Assembly (NCBI RefSeq): GCF_000143415.4
Contig: NW_003314312.1
Location: 611,510-675,509 of the forward strand
Direction: 5' to 3'
Length of the DNA stretch: 64,000 nucleotides
Source of the DNA: Selaginella moellendorffii
Lineage: Eukaryota > Streptophyta > Lycopodiopsida > Selaginellales > Selaginellaceae
Positions 1 to 11,794 of this stretch are shown here, in pieces. The notes beneath the pieces were generated by a model. That model was not told the origin of the DNA. It ran no database searches and saw only the letters and a program-made list of their open reading frames with translations. Each line of letters starts with the position of its first letter. Within the stretch, counting starts at the first letter, position 1. A program made the position numbers and the translations under genes.

Positions 1-1060
1 GGCCTAGGTGCCAAGGATGGAAATGGTAACACGTGCGGGTGTTACTTTATGAAAGGGTTTACCGTTCGATGAGGACATCGAACTTCGTCTATGGGTGGTG
101 GAGTTGTGAGACACAAAATCCCTAGGCCCCAAAGTGGAGCCAAAGGGGTGCCACGTGGTAGTGGCCAAAGCGAAAGCCAAACGAGCGTAACACGTTTGGA
201 CTAAAAGCTCCGCCTTGAAAGGTCGAGAGCGGGAGTGGAACTCCCAACAAAGTGCTCGAGGAACAAGCACAAAGAGAGCAATAAGCGAGGCTCCAAAAAG
301 GGACCCAAAAGGACCAACGCATGACACGTGGAAGTGTTCGAGATGGACCCGAGTTGGAGTCCGAAGTGGAGTCCGAGAAGGACCCCGAGATGGAGTCTGA
401 GGTAGAGTCCGAGGTGGAGTCCGAGGTGGACCCGAGATGGACCCAAGATGGAGTCCGAGATGGAGTCTAAGATGGACCCGAGATGGAGTCCGAGATGGAG
501 TCCGAGATGGGCTCGAGATGGACCCGAGATGGGACCCGAGATGGACCCGAGATGGAGTCCAAGATGGAGTCCGAGAAGGACCCGAGATGGAGTCCGAGGT
601 GGAGTCCGAGTCCGAGGCCGAGACCGAGCCCAAGTCCGAGTCCGAGTTCGAGCCCGAGTCCGAGTCCGAGTCCGAGTCCAAGTCTGAGTTCGAGTCCGAG
701 CCCAAGTCCGAGTTCGAGTCCGAGCCCAAGTCCGAGTTCGAGTCCGAGTCCAAGTCCGAGTTCGAGTTCGAGTCTGAGAGGGTGAAAGCCCAAAGCGTTC
801 GTCTCCTAGACCCTAGGGGGTTTGGTGAGCTCCAAAAGTATAGTAAGGGGGAGGACTGTAGTGGAGCCAGTTTAGCTAGAAAAGGCTAATTTGGCCCAGG
901 GAGGCTGTACCCAGTGTTGGGTGATGAGCTACCCACTGGGAAGTCCAAGACTAGAGTGAACACGGACCGACAAGCGAGTTAGCTTAATGAAGTGTTCAAG
1001 AGCTGGCTCTAGTTCCCCCGGGAGATCGACTGGCTGATGCTCCCAGTCCAAGTGTGGGTG
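1..1060 (+). mobile_element. LTR family M, truncated 3' end (copy M1)
   Basis: Positions 1-104 match the 3' end of the internal region of copy M2 (24811-24913), including the purine-rich tract before the LTR. The LTR begins TGTGAGACAC at 105 and matches the other M LTRs until 1060, where the match stops and family H sequence starts. About half of the roughly 1.7-kb LTR is therefore missing. No protein is encoded; the long open frames come from the minisatellite. Confidence 0.85.
338..778 (+). repeat. 12-bp/6-bp minisatellite inside M LTR
   Basis: Tandem units of GAGATGGAGTCC and GAGATGGACCCG (12 bp) grade into GAGTCC-like hexamers (6 bp). Because the period is a multiple of three and the units lack stops, all six frames stay open and yield artefactual MESE, WSPR, DGVR, SRTP and LGLG repeats. 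Related arrays lie in every other M LTR, about 18900-19235, 25140-25710, 35220-35700 and 54680-55110. Confidence 0.9.
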
Positions 1061-2211
1061 TTAGTGTTGGGAACCCCTACAATATTGAGATTGGTCCCTT
1101 AATATTTGCTATATGATAGCTTACTGTGACTGCCAAACACCTGTGTTCCATGAGTTGTTCCAAGTACCGTGGGTGAAAGTAAACCTTCCCTAGGTTTGTT
1201 ATGAGTGGCAAATAAGCTGGTTTGTAGCTGTTTAGCACAACACTAGTGGATCCTTCCTAGGCATGATTATAAGTGGATTAATCAAGACTGTAGAGATTAA
1301 TCTATTGATTCAAGTAGTCATTGCCGTACTCTCTCATAAACTATTTTTAGATTGGACTGAAGGCAGTGCAAAAACAAACTTGAGGTTTAGTAAAAAATGA
1401 AACCGAAAAGAGAGTAATTGGGAATGAAGGATCAAATACATAAATCATTTTTTCTTCTTGGAGAAATGATTTACAACGAGATGTGACTCATTGCTCGTAT
1501 TCATGGTATGCAATCAAGAGTCCCTATCTTGGTGCATATTAGAAATGATGGTCTTACACATTGTGAGTCATGGGATGGATAGCAGTGAAGCGCTATATCA
1601 TTTTGTCTAGGCTTGCTATTGAAAACTCAGGTTGCAATACTCAATTCTTCTCCGGGGAACCTTGCTATTGCTTTTTGAGTAACTTGGTGTTGAATTAGTG
1701 TTGAGTTTGGTCAAAAAGAGAGTAGTATGAACTTGTCCTTGTTGTGAACAAAAGTTAGTGGTGTTGAGTGTTGTAAGTCTCTATTAGTGGGTATGGCATT
1801 TATGTTGCATTTTGTCGAATTGAGTTAACACTTGATAGTCACATAAATTTAAGTAATGATATAGGCATTGCTCATGGTGCTACTCAATTGATGATCAAGT
1901 CATTGTGATTTTATATCATAGCTATGTGTTAATGAGTAATGTATTTACGAAGTTTCTTGGTCAACCCCAATGTAGTTGATGGTGAAGCTAGTCTACTTAC
2001 ACGTAATAGCATTATAGTAGTTTTGATTGGATTCTTGATGGTGGTCTATTATACTAAGCTTAAGTTGGTTCCTTAGTTCCTTGAGTTTTCCCATTATGGT
2101 GTTAGAAAAGGGTGGTAGTATTCATTTGCTATAACTCGTTAGTTGATCCGTTAGCACTTAAAGTAGATTGTTGAATGGAAAAGATGTGTAGTTGAGGCAT
2201 TGATATCACTA
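1061..2211 (+). mobile_element. LTR family H, copy H1, left part (non-coding)
   Basis: From about 1140 this aligns with 13040-13330 (H2) and 33070-34100 (H3), for instance in the block ending CACTAGTGGATCCTTCCTAG. No coding region is visible. The match to H2 breaks near 2211, where gypsy shards begin, and resumes at 8776. Confidence 0.7.
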
Positions 2212-2257
2212 GCAATATATTATGATATATATTATTATAAATAATATATTATATTAT

Positions 2258-2318
2258 CTCGATCACTAATGATGTCCTCCGGCAAATCAAAATCAGGAAA
2301 AACCTTCAAGTAATAAGA
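2258..2318 (-). pseudogene. G1 integrase core shard
   Basis: The minus strand reads a fragment with PDFDLPEDIISDRD, the region of the second catalytic Asp of a gypsy integrase, and matches the plus-strand shard at 3515-3565. It runs directly into AT-rich filler. Too short to be functional. Confidence 0.7.
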
Positions 2319-2351
2319 CGAGATCACCCACCTTATATTATATTATATTAT

Positions 2352-2605
2352 GCTGGTCCATATGAAGTGTTGGAGTGCATTGGTAAATCGGCTTATCGAG
2401 TGCTGCTGCCAGCTAGGGTGAAAATTCATCCGGTATTTTATGTTAGCTAGTTGAAAGGTGTACTATCTTGGAGTGACGGGCCCAATGCCTCCTTGATGTA
2501 TACGGCTATGGAAGATGGACCAGGAGCTTGAGCAGGATTCCCCAGAAAGGGTGATCACCGGCACAACTCATCCTTGGGACAAGGACTTTGTTGGGGGGGA
2601 AGAAT
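2352..2605 (+). pseudogene. G1 integrase C-terminal end and polypurine tract
   Basis: The frame reads [20 protein letters not shown] and KIHPVFYVS, the integrase C-terminal domain of plant gypsy elements. A TAG at 2448-2450 follows VFYVS; the inverted paralogue at 3573-3960 has CAG at the matching codon (plus-strand CTG at 3850-3852). A G-rich tract at about 2592-2604 precedes the LTR and is the likely polypurine tract. Confidence 0.75.
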
Positions 2606-2946
2606 TGTTAGGCGCCAGCTTTGACTATGTGGTTAACGTTGGTCAAAGGGAGGCTCAAGGGTATATTAAGGCATGTTAGGGTAAGGGACTTAACCTACCC
2701 TAGGGCTCACAGGGGAGTGGCGGCGCAGTGGAGCTTTTGAGGTAGCTCGGGGGTGGTTGGGTGGTGAGGAACCTCAAGAGGTGGTGTAGTATAGTTTAAG
2801 GCAACTAGATCTTTGTCTTTTTGCGCCGGATCATAACATTTAGCATAGTCTAGGGCAACTAGATCTTTGTCTTTTTGCGCCGGATCATAATATTTAGCGT
2901 AGTCTAGGGCAACTAGATCTTTGTCTTTTTGCGCCGGATCATAACA
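2606..2946 (+). repeat. G1 LTR with three 54-bp tandem units
   Basis: Starts TGTTAGGCGCC after the polypurine tract and ends ATCATAACA just before a tRNA-Met-type primer site, so both ends are defined. From about 2793 it contains three copies of a 54-bp unit holding GCAACTAGATC and TTTTTGCGCCGGATCATAA. A truncated inverted copy occurs at 3573-3694, and only about 15 bp of another remains beside 7476. Confidence 0.8.
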
Positions 2947-2947
2947 T

Positions 2948-2959
2948 TGGTATCAGAGG
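2948..2959 (+). other. Primer-binding site of G1
   Basis: TGGTATCAGAGG immediately follows the LTR end and is complementary to the 3' end of plant initiator-Met tRNA. The internal region that should follow is replaced by AT-rich filler. Confidence 0.8.
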
Positions 2960-3015
2960 AATAATACCTATATTAGGAAAAATAATAATATATAATAATA
3001 TAATATAATATAATA

Positions 3016-3206
3016 CCTAATAATAGCCAAGGACAGTGGGATCTACATTTTCTGTTGGTGCAATTTGCTTACAACAATAGCCAACACAGTGAACCAAGCT
3101 AAGTCCTTACTTTGCCATGTTTGTAAGACATCCTCGAACAATGGTGGAGTTGGGATTGCATTTGAGTAAGGACGTTCAAGATAAACTTGATTTTGAAAAC
3201 CAAAAT
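3016..3206 (+). pseudogene. G1 integrase core shard
   Basis: One frame reads QWDLHFLLVQFAYNNSQHS, the conserved block of gypsy integrases downstream of the catalytic Glu. Several stops follow. Flanked on both sides by AT-rich filler. Confidence 0.6.
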
Positions 3207-3233
3207 CATTATATTATATTATATTATATTATC

Positions 3234-3572
3234 TTGAGGATATCAGCCTTCCTCAAGTATTGTAAATCATGCGAGCTTTGTCAGCGGGTTAAGGTGCCAC
3301 GGGAGAAGCCAGGGGGACTTTTGCAACCTTTACCTATTCCTCAGAGCCGTTGGTGTAGTATCTCTATGGACTTCATCACTTGTTTGCCATGAACACAGAG
3401 GCAAAAGGAGCAAGTATGGGTCATAGTGAATCGGTTGACGAAGTATGTGCGGTTGTTGGCTCTTCGAAAGATTGTCATTGCCTCAAACTTGGCTGCAGTT
3501 TACTTGGAGAAGGTTTTTCCTGATTTTGATTTGCCGGAGGACATCATTAGTGATCAAGATTTAAAGTTCACC
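3234..3572 (+). pseudogene. G1 integrase zinc-finger to second catalytic Asp
   Basis: Reads [19 protein letters not shown] (CC half of the HHCC zinc site), then SMDFITCLP with the first catalytic Asp, a TGA, and EDIISDQDLKFTS with the second. The TGA follows FITCLP in this copy and in the minus copy at 3992, so it predates their separation. Ends abruptly at an inverted LTR. Confidence 0.75.
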
Positions 3573-3960
3573 AGCGCCGCCGCTCCGCTGTGAGCCCTAG
3601 GGTAGGTTAAGTCCCTTACCCTAACATGCCTTAATATACCCTTGAGCCTCCCTTTGACCGACGTTGACCGCGTAGTCAAAGCTGGCACCTAACAATTCTT
3701 CCCCCCCAACAAAGTCCTTGTCCCAAGGACGAGTTGTACTGGTGATCACCCTTTCTGGGGAATCCTGCTCAAGCTCCTGGTCCATCTTCCACAGCCGTAT
3801 ACATCAAGGAGGCATTGGGCCCGTCACTCCGAGATAGTACACCTTTCAACTGGCTGACATAAAATACCAGATGAATTTTCACCCCAGCTGGCAGCCGCAC
3901 CCGATAAGCCGCTTTACCAATGCACTCCAGCACTTCATATGGACCAGCATATCGATGGGA
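3573..3960 (-). pseudogene. G1 integrase C-terminus, polypurine tract and truncated LTR
   Basis: An inverted copy of 2352-2720. On the minus strand the C-terminal domain reads [20 protein letters not shown] and retains the Gln codon that is TAG in the plus copy. The LTR starts at 3694 on the minus strand and is cut off at 3573. Confidence 0.75.
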
Positions 3961-3976
3961 TTATATTATATTAATC

Positions 3977-4261
3977 CTTTTGCCTTTGTGTTCATGGCAA
4001 ACAAGTGATGAAGTCCATAGAGATACTACACCAACGGCTCTGAGGAATAGGTAAAGGTTGCAAAAGTCCCCCCGGCTTCTCCCGTGGCACCTTAACCCGC
4101 TGACAAAGCTCGCATGATTTACAATACTTGAGGATATCAGCCTTCATATTCCTCCAATAAAAGTTGCGCTTAATCAACTCATACGTCTTCTTCCCCCCAA
4201 AATGACTGGCCTCTGGACGATCATGATAGTGGAATAAAACTTGAGTAATTAACGCATCCAC
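3977..4261 (-). pseudogene. G1 integrase zinc-binding domain (3' pol)
   Basis: Reads HYHDRPEASHFGGKKTYELI and [10 protein letters not shown], the HHCC zinc finger, followed by SMDFITCLP and a stop. Upstream sequence linking it to RNase H (4262-4381) has further stops. The rest of the integrase core is deleted and replaced by AT-rich filler at 3961-3976. Confidence 0.75.
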
Positions 4262-4381
4262 CTATGGCAAATATACACGGCCATTGTAGTAGAGAATCCC
4301 ATCCACCAATGAGAAAGGGGCTTCCATCTGGGCTCGCAAAGAGGCCACCTCAGCATCCTGAGCCTAAGCATGCTCAACCAA

Positions 4382-6106
4382 CTACCCAAACTTGCTGACC
4401 ACCTTACTCAAATGATAACAAAATCGTGTTCGTAACGTCGTCACATGACGAACACGAGATAAAGCATCCGCCACCACATTTGATTTTCCGGGACGATGCT
4501 CAAAAGGAAACTCCCCAAACTCCATGAGTTTGACCATCCAACGAGCTTGCCTAGTGTTCAACTCCTTCTGTGTGAAAAGATACACAAGTGGTTTGTGATC
4601 TGTCAACACCACGAACACTGCACCATAAAGATAGTGCCGCCACGTCCGCAAAGCATGAACAATAGAGAGTAACTCTTGCTCATATGTGGAATAGCGTTGC
4701 TCCGCGGAATTCAAAGTTCAACTCTCATATGCAATAGGCTGTCCCTCTTGCATGAGAACTCCTCCTAGTGCATAACCACTCACATCACATGTCACCTCGT
4801 AAGGTTTCAATGGATCAGCAATGCGAAGCACTGGAGTTTCGCTCAACAATTGTTTCAGCGCCACAAAACTCTCCTCTTGTGGCTTCTTCCACTTGAATGG
4901 CACATTCTTGCGTAACAACTGCGTCAAAGGAATAGCCACCTCTGCAAACTTATGCTGGAAACGTCGGTAGTAACTAGCCATACCACGAAAATTGCGCAAC
5001 TCGGCCACTGTAGTCGGTGTAGGCCAGTTTTCCACCACAGCCACCTTCCTTGGATCTGTCTTGACACCCTTAGATGTCATAATATGGCCTAGATATTCCA
5101 CCTCCGACTTTGCAAATTCACATTTGCTCTTCTTCACATAAAGTTTGCTGTCTTGAAGTAACAAAAGAACTTTGCGCAAATGCACCCTATGCTCCTCCAT
5201 ATTCTTGCTAAAAACAAGAATATCGTCTAAGAAAATCTCCACAAACTCATGAAGATAACGCCCAAATACCTCCGTCATCAACCGAGTAAATGTGGCCGGT
5301 GCATTCGTCAAACCAAATGGCATAACTGTAAACTCAAAATGTCCGAAGCTTGTGTTGAATGCCGTCTTGGAGATAGATGCATCATCCATTGCAATCTGAT
5401 GATATCCACTCCTCAGATCAATCTTGGTAAACACTCGTGCTTCACCAAGCTTGTCCAGGATATCATCCACATGTGGCATCGGCATCTTATCCTTCACTGT
5501 CTTCTTGTTTAAAGCACGGTAGTCAATACACATCCGCATTGAACCGTCCTTCTTCTTCACAAGCAAGACCGGAGCACCAAAAAAAGACTTACTTGGCTGA
5601 ATAAATCCAAACTCAAGTAACTCCTGGACTTGTCGTTGAACTTCTTGCTCCTCCACATAACTTAACTGAAATGGACGCCGATAAATTGGCTGCGTCCCCG
5701 GCTCCAATGTAATCCCATGCTCCACACCTCGTAATGGAGGCAATTCATGAGGAAGTTCAGATGGAAAAACATCAGAAAACTCATCAAGTACATCCCGTAC
5801 TGCTACTTCTCCCCCACACATGCCTTGGTCCCCCAAGTCACGAACAAACAGCAAGTAACTTGAAAGTGCTTTTCCATTACGACAAGCCCGCTTCAAAGAT
5901 GTAGCAGAGAGCATAACAATTGGTGGTTGAACACCCTCGCCAAACCACACATCTTTAATGCCACCATACTCCAGCAAGATACGCTTAATGCTCCACTTTA
6001 TCTCTGGATCCACCTTCACCAACCATGGCATCCCAAGAATAAGATCCACACGATGGATATCTGCGAGATAAAAAGTCTCCACAAGTGTGGTTTTGCCAAC
6101 CAACAC
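4382..6106 (-). pseudogene. G1 reverse transcriptase and RNase H
   Basis: A long minus-strand frame carries the end of the protease region (DLILGMPWL), reverse transcriptase blocks (FGAPVLLVKKKDGS, MCIDYRALN, KIDLRSGYHQI, MPFGLTNAPATF, FLDDILVFS with the catalytic Asp pair) and RNase H (AYESxTLNSAEQRYSTYEQE, VLTDHKPLVY, VVADALSR). A TGA at 4715-4717 falls where relatives have Arg (AYES-stop-TLN), one C-to-T step from CGA. The frame is out of register with gag, so Gag-Pol is broken by an indel near 6106. Confidence 0.85.
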
Positions 6107-7440
6107 TTCCAGCCCCTCGACACAAGCATCAAAATGCTGAGCAGAGGTACTTCCACTGTGTATGGAAGAACTCCACGTGTGTTCAGGCGATGCTTCGCAA
6201 CAAACTTTGCCGAAACAAAGTTGTCATTGCTCCTACTATCCAGTAAAATCTGCACTGGATCGCCACGAAACACGCCCTCCAGCATTAAAGCTGATTCACG
6301 CGTATCCTCGAGCTCCATCTTGTTCCACACACAGTTGAATTGACAAGCAACGATTGAAAGTCTCTTCCTCTGACCGGAATGGTCGTTCTCGTCATCCTCA
6401 CACTGTAAAGCTTGCAACTTTTTAGTATCTGACTTACCATGAGAAGATGATTGGCCATTCTTCTTGTCCTGCTGCTTGTTCTTCAACTGCGGACAATCAG
6501 CCTTGTAGTGTCCAAGTTCGCCGCAATGATGACAACCCTGTCTATAATTCTTCACAAAGAACTTCTGCTTCTTGGACCCCTTTGCATCTGAAGTAGTCAC
6601 CACCGACTTCAACTTGTGATGCTTGTTCCCATCCTTGTGTCCACGGCGATCATCACGACGATTCTCGACAGAAGGACTCCGCGAACGCTTGCGAGACTTG
6701 TGCTTGTCATTGTCAAGTCGACGAGCCGCATCAAAGAGCTCCTCCAAACTCTTTGTAGGCTGAGAATGACGCAAGTGTTGCCGCATGCTCTCACTATGTA
6801 GACCATCAATGAAGTAGGACTTGTTCTGATCTGGATCCTTCGTTAGAACACAACTAATCAAGCGAGTAAGCTTCTCGATATAATCCCCAAGCGTCATTTT
6901 CCCTTGCTGGAAATGGTGAAGTTCTATACGAACATTCTCCATGTCGTAATGAGGGGCAAAACGTAAATGGAAAGCAGCCTCAAACTCATCCATGGTAGAC
7001 ACTGGTGGTTTCTTATTCGCAACACAGGACTCCTCAAGCCAATTCCACCATCGAAGACCCGCATCACGCAAAACCATCGGAATAGCCACTAAAGCCTCTG
7101 CATCTGGAGTTCCTCTAGCAGCCAAGAACTTCTTCACATTGGCTAGCCAAGCGAGACACTCGTCCACACCACCATCACCGGAAAAGGTTGGAATCTTGAG
7201 TCGATCTACCAAAGAAGGCTTACTTGGAGCGCTACCCCATCCAGCCTCGAGTGCCTCAACACGCCCACGCATGGTATCCATCATGCCATGCATCTCGTCT
7301 TGCATCTCTTGCTGATTTTTATTAAGGGCTCGCAGCTCATGAACCACATCTTGAATGGTCCAAATCTCTGCAGCTTCATCGGCACCATCGTCGGCACCAC
7401 CATCGACAATAGGATTCCAGCGTTCAGCTTGGTCGGCCAT
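6016..7440 (-). pseudogene. G1 Gag and protease
   Basis: Starts at ATG (7438-7440, MADQAERWNPIV) shortly after the primer site at about 7461-7474. Contains a retrotransposon gag domain (DRLKIPTFSGDGGVDECLAW, LRWWNWLEES), an RS-rich stretch, a CCHC zinc knuckle (CHHCGELGHYKADC) and a retropepsin-like site reading LLDSRSNDNFVS, where the usual DSG is DSR. The last residues are out of frame with the polymerase ORF. The 5' LTR is reduced to about 15 bp, so this copy cannot be autonomous. Confidence 0.8.
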
Positions 7441-7476
7441 CGCAACCAACTCCTCTGATACCAATGTTATGATCTG

Positions 7477-8742
7477 GCGCTTCGGACATTTTGAGTTTAC
7501 AGTTATGCCATTTGGTTTGACGAATGCACCGGCCACATTTACTTGGTTGATGACGGAGGTATTTGGGCGTTATCTTCATGAGTTTGTGGAGATTTTCTTG
7601 GACGATATTCTTGTTTTTAGCAAGAATATGGAGGAGCATAGGGTGCATTTCAAGGTTCTTTTGCTACTTCGCGACAACAAACTTTATGCGAAGAAGAGCA
7701 AATGTGAATTTGCAAAGTCGGAGGTGGAATATCTAGGCCATATTGTGACATCTAAGGGTGTCAAGACGGATCCAAGGAAGGTGGCTGTGGTGGAAAATTG
7801 GCCTACACCGACTACTGTGGCTGAGTTGCGCAATTTTCGTGGTATGGCTAGTTACTACCGACGTTTCCAGCATAAGTTTGCAGAGATGGCTATTCCTTTG
7901 ACGCGGTTGTTATGCAAGAATGTGCCATTCAAGTGGAAGAAGCCACAAGAGGAGAGTTTTGTGGCGCTGAAACGATTGTTGAGCGAGACTCCAGTGCTTC
8001 GCATTGCTGATCCATCGAAACCTTACGAGGTGACTTGCAATGCGAGTGGTTATACACTGGGAGGAGTTCTCATGCAAGAGGGACAGCCTATTGCATATGA
8101 GAGTTGAACTTTGAATTCCACGGAGCAACGCTATTCCACATATGAGCAAGAGTTACTCTCTATTGTTCATGCTTTGCGGACGTGGCGGCACTATCTTTAT
8201 GGTGCAGTGTTCGTGGTGTTGACAGATCACAAACCACTTGTGTATCTTTTCACACAGAAGGAGTTGAACACTAGGCAAGCTCGTTGGATGGTCAAACTCA
8301 TGGAGTTTGGGGAGTTTCCTTTTGAGCATCGTCCGGGAAAATCAAATGTGGTGGCGGATGCTTTATCTCGTGTTCGTCATGTGACGACGTTACGAACACG
8401 ATTTTGTTATCATTTGAGTAAGGTGGTCAGTGAGTTTGGGCAGTTGGTTGAGCATGCTCAGGCTCAGGATGCTGAGGTGGCCTTTTTGCGAGCCCAGATG
8501 GAAGCCCCTTTCTCATTGGTGGATGGGATTCTCTACTATAATGGCTGTGTATATTTGCCACAGGTGGATGCATTAATTACTCAAGTTTTATTCCACTATC
8601 ATGATCGTCCAGAGGCCGGTCATTTTGGGGGGAAGAAGACGTATGAGTTGATTAAGCGCAACTTTTATTGGAGGAATATGAAGGCTGATATCCTCAAGTA
8701 TTGTAAATCATACGAGCTTTGTCAGCGGGTTAAGGTGTCACG
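7477..8742 (+). pseudogene. G1 pol fragment: RT thumb, RNase H, integrase zinc finger
   Basis: A plus-strand copy of the segment found on the minus strand between about 5340 and 4120, joined head to head to the gag start. Reads GHFEFTVMPFGLTNAPATF, FLDDILVFS, RNase H VLTDHKPLVY and [12 protein letters not shown]. It shares the TGA at the YES-stop-TL position (8105-8107). Cys is changed to Tyr in the zinc finger (CKSYELC). It ends in AT-rich filler. Confidence 0.85.
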
Positions 8743-8775
8743 CATTAATATTTCGATTATCATATTATATTATTC

Positions 8776-10623
8776 TCTTTTTTTAGTAGAGATGACATTA
8801 TCATGTTGAGTGATGAGGAATTTTCCTTAAACCTTGATTTTTCAAGTCATTTTTTTTGTTAGTATTTTGGCTTCATATTGAATCTTGTTGAAGAAGAGTG
8901 TTAGTGCAATATGGATATCCGAAGATATGGTCTTTGTGATCAAGCCTTGGATATTCATTTTGCATTTTGCGGATATCAGTGTTGGATTTTGGAAAATGGG
9001 CAAAAGATGTTTGAGGCTTAAGCATATTATGGGTCTTGAGAATTTGTGTTGAGGTGAACCTATGTGAAGTTGTTGGTAGAAGGAAGTTGGTTGAGTTTTG
9101 AAAGTTTGTATTCCTGGACTGAGAGTCATTCTTTCTTTAGGATGGAAAGTTTTCCACAAATATTCTTAGGCTTTTCCAATGGGTGATCTGTTGATCACTT
9201 TGCTTGAAAACCATTTCTTTTCATAAACCAGTACAAACTAAGTGAAGGGGTTGGAGTTGACTGTGGTTAGCCTAAACCTTAATAGGTAGTTTATATGATA
9301 CGGCCCAAAAGGGATACTGACTTTTGCTGCTAAGGCAACTGAGTTGGATAGAATCTGGAGTTGGCATAGAAAAGTGGCTGTTGCACTTTTCCAGAAAAGT
9401 GACCCTTGTGCCTTTCTTCTATAGCATTATGCTTAGTGGTAGGTTATACCTTGCATTTCATTAAACTCTATGAGAGTAGTGAGCTTTTACTGATCTTGAC
9501 TTAGTCTTGGTGGCCTTGCATCTTGGCTGAAGATAGTGATGTCCAACTTAGTTGTTTGAGGTTGAGATGTTGGTACCCATACTATAGCTTTGCCTATGAA
9601 GAGGTTGTGTACCGATATGAGTTTATCTTATGGTCTTCACTTTAGTTTCGACTTAATGTTGATCATGTATAGCTAGCCTCTTCAAGGCATGCTCGGAGCT
9701 ATTGGCTAAACGTGTTGGTGAGTTTATTGAGGCTGAGTTGGATTTAAGTAGTCATTTAGTTTATGCTTGTCCATGAATCTTTATCTCATATCTGGGGTAT
9801 TATGTTCATATTGGAGAAGTATATATCTTGATGACATGAGTTTAGTGTTCGGGTCTTGTGAAGGCAAGTTGAAGGGTGATTGTTAGTTGCTTTACGACTA
9901 GTGATTACTTGTAAACTTCGTCGAGAACTATTGACACTTGCTTCACTTGATGATGATTTAGCAGTGATTGACTTGCTTTACTAGATGGTGTTGAGGAGGA
10001 TCGTGTCGTGGCTTGCATGGTTTTTCCCTATTGGCATGTCGACTCTACCTCTATCGATATCATTTGATTACGTTTAGTCCATGGTATTAGATTTTATTGA
10101 GTCTTGGATGTGGTGATTCACTCTTTGATGATGTGTTATCTATAACTAAGTATTGTTGAAGAACTAATCTTGGATACTAAGTATAGTATCCTCGACTTTG
10201 GTTAACTTAGTTGTTAGAGAGCTTTGAGTGGTGATTCACTCTTGCTTTCTTCTAGCTTTGTTCTAGTGTTGATGGCATTGAAGTGATGCCTTGTCGTTGA
10301 CATTGTTGATGTTAAGATTCAAGTGAGATGAAATGTCTTTTTATAGGATTGATATTGAGTTTTATTAGTTTTGATGAAAATAATGTTGATGATTTGGCTA
10401 TGGCTTTGTGTTATTGGCATTCGTGCATTATTAGTTAGCAACTATGACATTCAAATGAATTGAGTGGCAAGTTGAGTTAATTGTGTTCTAGACAAGATTG
10501 TTTAGTCGTGGTTGAGCTTTGCCTTTTCCTTGAAAATTGATTCAATCGTGAACTATACTAACTTTATAGGAAGAAGAGTTAGTGATTGATATTGGAATGC
10601 TTGAATCCTTATTAGATTTTTTA
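8776..10623 (+). mobile_element. LTR family H, copy H1, right part (non-coding)
   Basis: Resumes the alignment with H2 (13340-14860) after the gypsy mosaic, including the block around AGTGCAATATGGATATCCGA at 8907-8926. No open frame of note. This paralogue also gives the pre-insertion reference for the M3 element at 34247-55339. Confidence 0.7.
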
Positions 10624-10735
10624 GGGCGTGGCCATTGAGAGAGTGAGAGAGAGAGAGAGAGAATATTCTAGTCTTGAAAATATTCCCTATCTTCCTTGTA
10701 TAAAACCCTTGCCCCATAAGGGCAAGGGGGGGGCA
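10624..10735. repeat. GA-microsatellite block shared with 62773
   Basis: TTAGGGCGTGGCC, a (GA)n run, an AATATTC motif, and CCTTGCCCCATAAGGGCAAGG with a G-run are repeated at 62773-62890 with small differences. It probably belongs to the LTR or 3' end of the adjacent gypsy family. Orientation and exact ends are not clear. Confidence 0.55.
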
Positions 10736-11250
10736 TTTTGTTGCTGAAGGAGCACTTTGTACTCCTTGAACTCCACTAAGGCAGACTTAACTGTAGCAAG
10801 CATCTTTTCAGCGACTAACTGTGATGCTATGATATGGGCAGAAGCATAGGGACAAGCTGCTAGGGGTCTCTAGAAGAGCTCCTTGGTGAAGGAGACATCG
10901 AGTTCATGGAACATCTTTGACTTAAGCTCTATAACATGTGTGTAGGCATTATGGCATCATTGGTGGCAGTGCTTAGCGACTTTCTTTTGGAGCCCAGGCT
11001 TGAGGCCTTGTACAAAGGCTGACACTCTAATAGATTCCTCTTCTATGGCTCTCTTATCAAGGTAGATCTTCTAAAATGCTTTGAATCGTGTTGTATAATC
11101 AAAGACAAACTCATTCACACCTTGCCAAAACTGGAACAAGTCTTGGACAAGCTGTTGCAAAGTAACCTCTTGAGAGAATGTGCTCCTAAATGTCTAGAGA
11201 AAAGTGTCAAAGTCTTCCTTCTCCTCTGCCTCCAGTACAAGTACCCATTG
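10736..11250 (-). pseudogene. Decayed Ty3/gypsy gag
   Basis: Reading the minus strand through stops gives a gag capsid-like protein: EVTLQQLVQDLFQFWQGVNE, then FVFDYTTRFKAF, then SIRVSAFVQGLKPGLQKKVA. I count three TAG and one TGA in frame, each one C-to-T step from CAG or CGA. There is no zinc knuckle or pol in this copy. Confidence 0.65.
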
Positions 11251-11794
11251 TCAGGCTTGGGAGAAAGCTCTTTGCCTCCTCTATAGCACCACATAAAAAG
11301 GTATTGAAAATTTCCTCCCAAAAAATGGCGAGAAGCTTAGCAATTTTTCCCCATGCTTGAAATAAACAAGTGTGAGAGAAAAACTGCTCCAAATCACTTG
11401 AAATCACTGCAAATCTCACATGAAAACACTCCCAAGAAAGCCTGTGAGTAAATTTATTAGAAGAGATCAAGAAAGATAGAAATCGTGGTGTATTCAACTT
11501 GTGCCATGCTTCCAAAGTTTCTATTGTGCACACCGTGAAGAAATAGAAGCTACATTTACTGATTCATGCACCAAATCCAAGAATGTTTTATGCTAAACTA
11601 TGTATCTTGACGAGATCTACAAGCCCATGATTGCCATGTCTCAAATTGATTCCCCAATGACCCACAACAGAAGAAAACTAACTTATCTTATACATAAAGA
11701 AAGGAAACTCAAGAGACCCTTAACATTTTAGCATGGCACTTAGAATTTGCAGTTGGGCACATCCCTCTTTGCTTTTAAGATCTCTCTAGCACCA

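Larger units (their letters stand above)
2212..8775. mobile_element. Mosaic of Ty3/gypsy fragments (G1) inside H1
   Basis: At least seven gag-pol or LTR shards of one gypsy family lie in both orientations between the two halves of H1. Several junctions carry TATTA/TATAAT-type filler (2212-2258, 2332-2351, 2964-3012, 3207-3233, 3961-3976, 8742-8775). Comparison with the continuous H2 sequence at 13318-13375 shows the mosaic interrupts H1. Confidence 0.8.

Noticed and set aside
437-889. Long overlapping ORFs with ESES, WSPRW or SPSP repeats (also near 18800-19400, 24850-25990, 34900-35900, 54400-55370)
   Set aside because: They are readings of the 12-bp/6-bp LTR minisatellite, open in all six frames and lying within LTRs; not genes.
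11207-11533. Minus ORF of 108 codons as a host gene
   Set aside because: It overlaps the gag remnant in a different frame and shows no family features.
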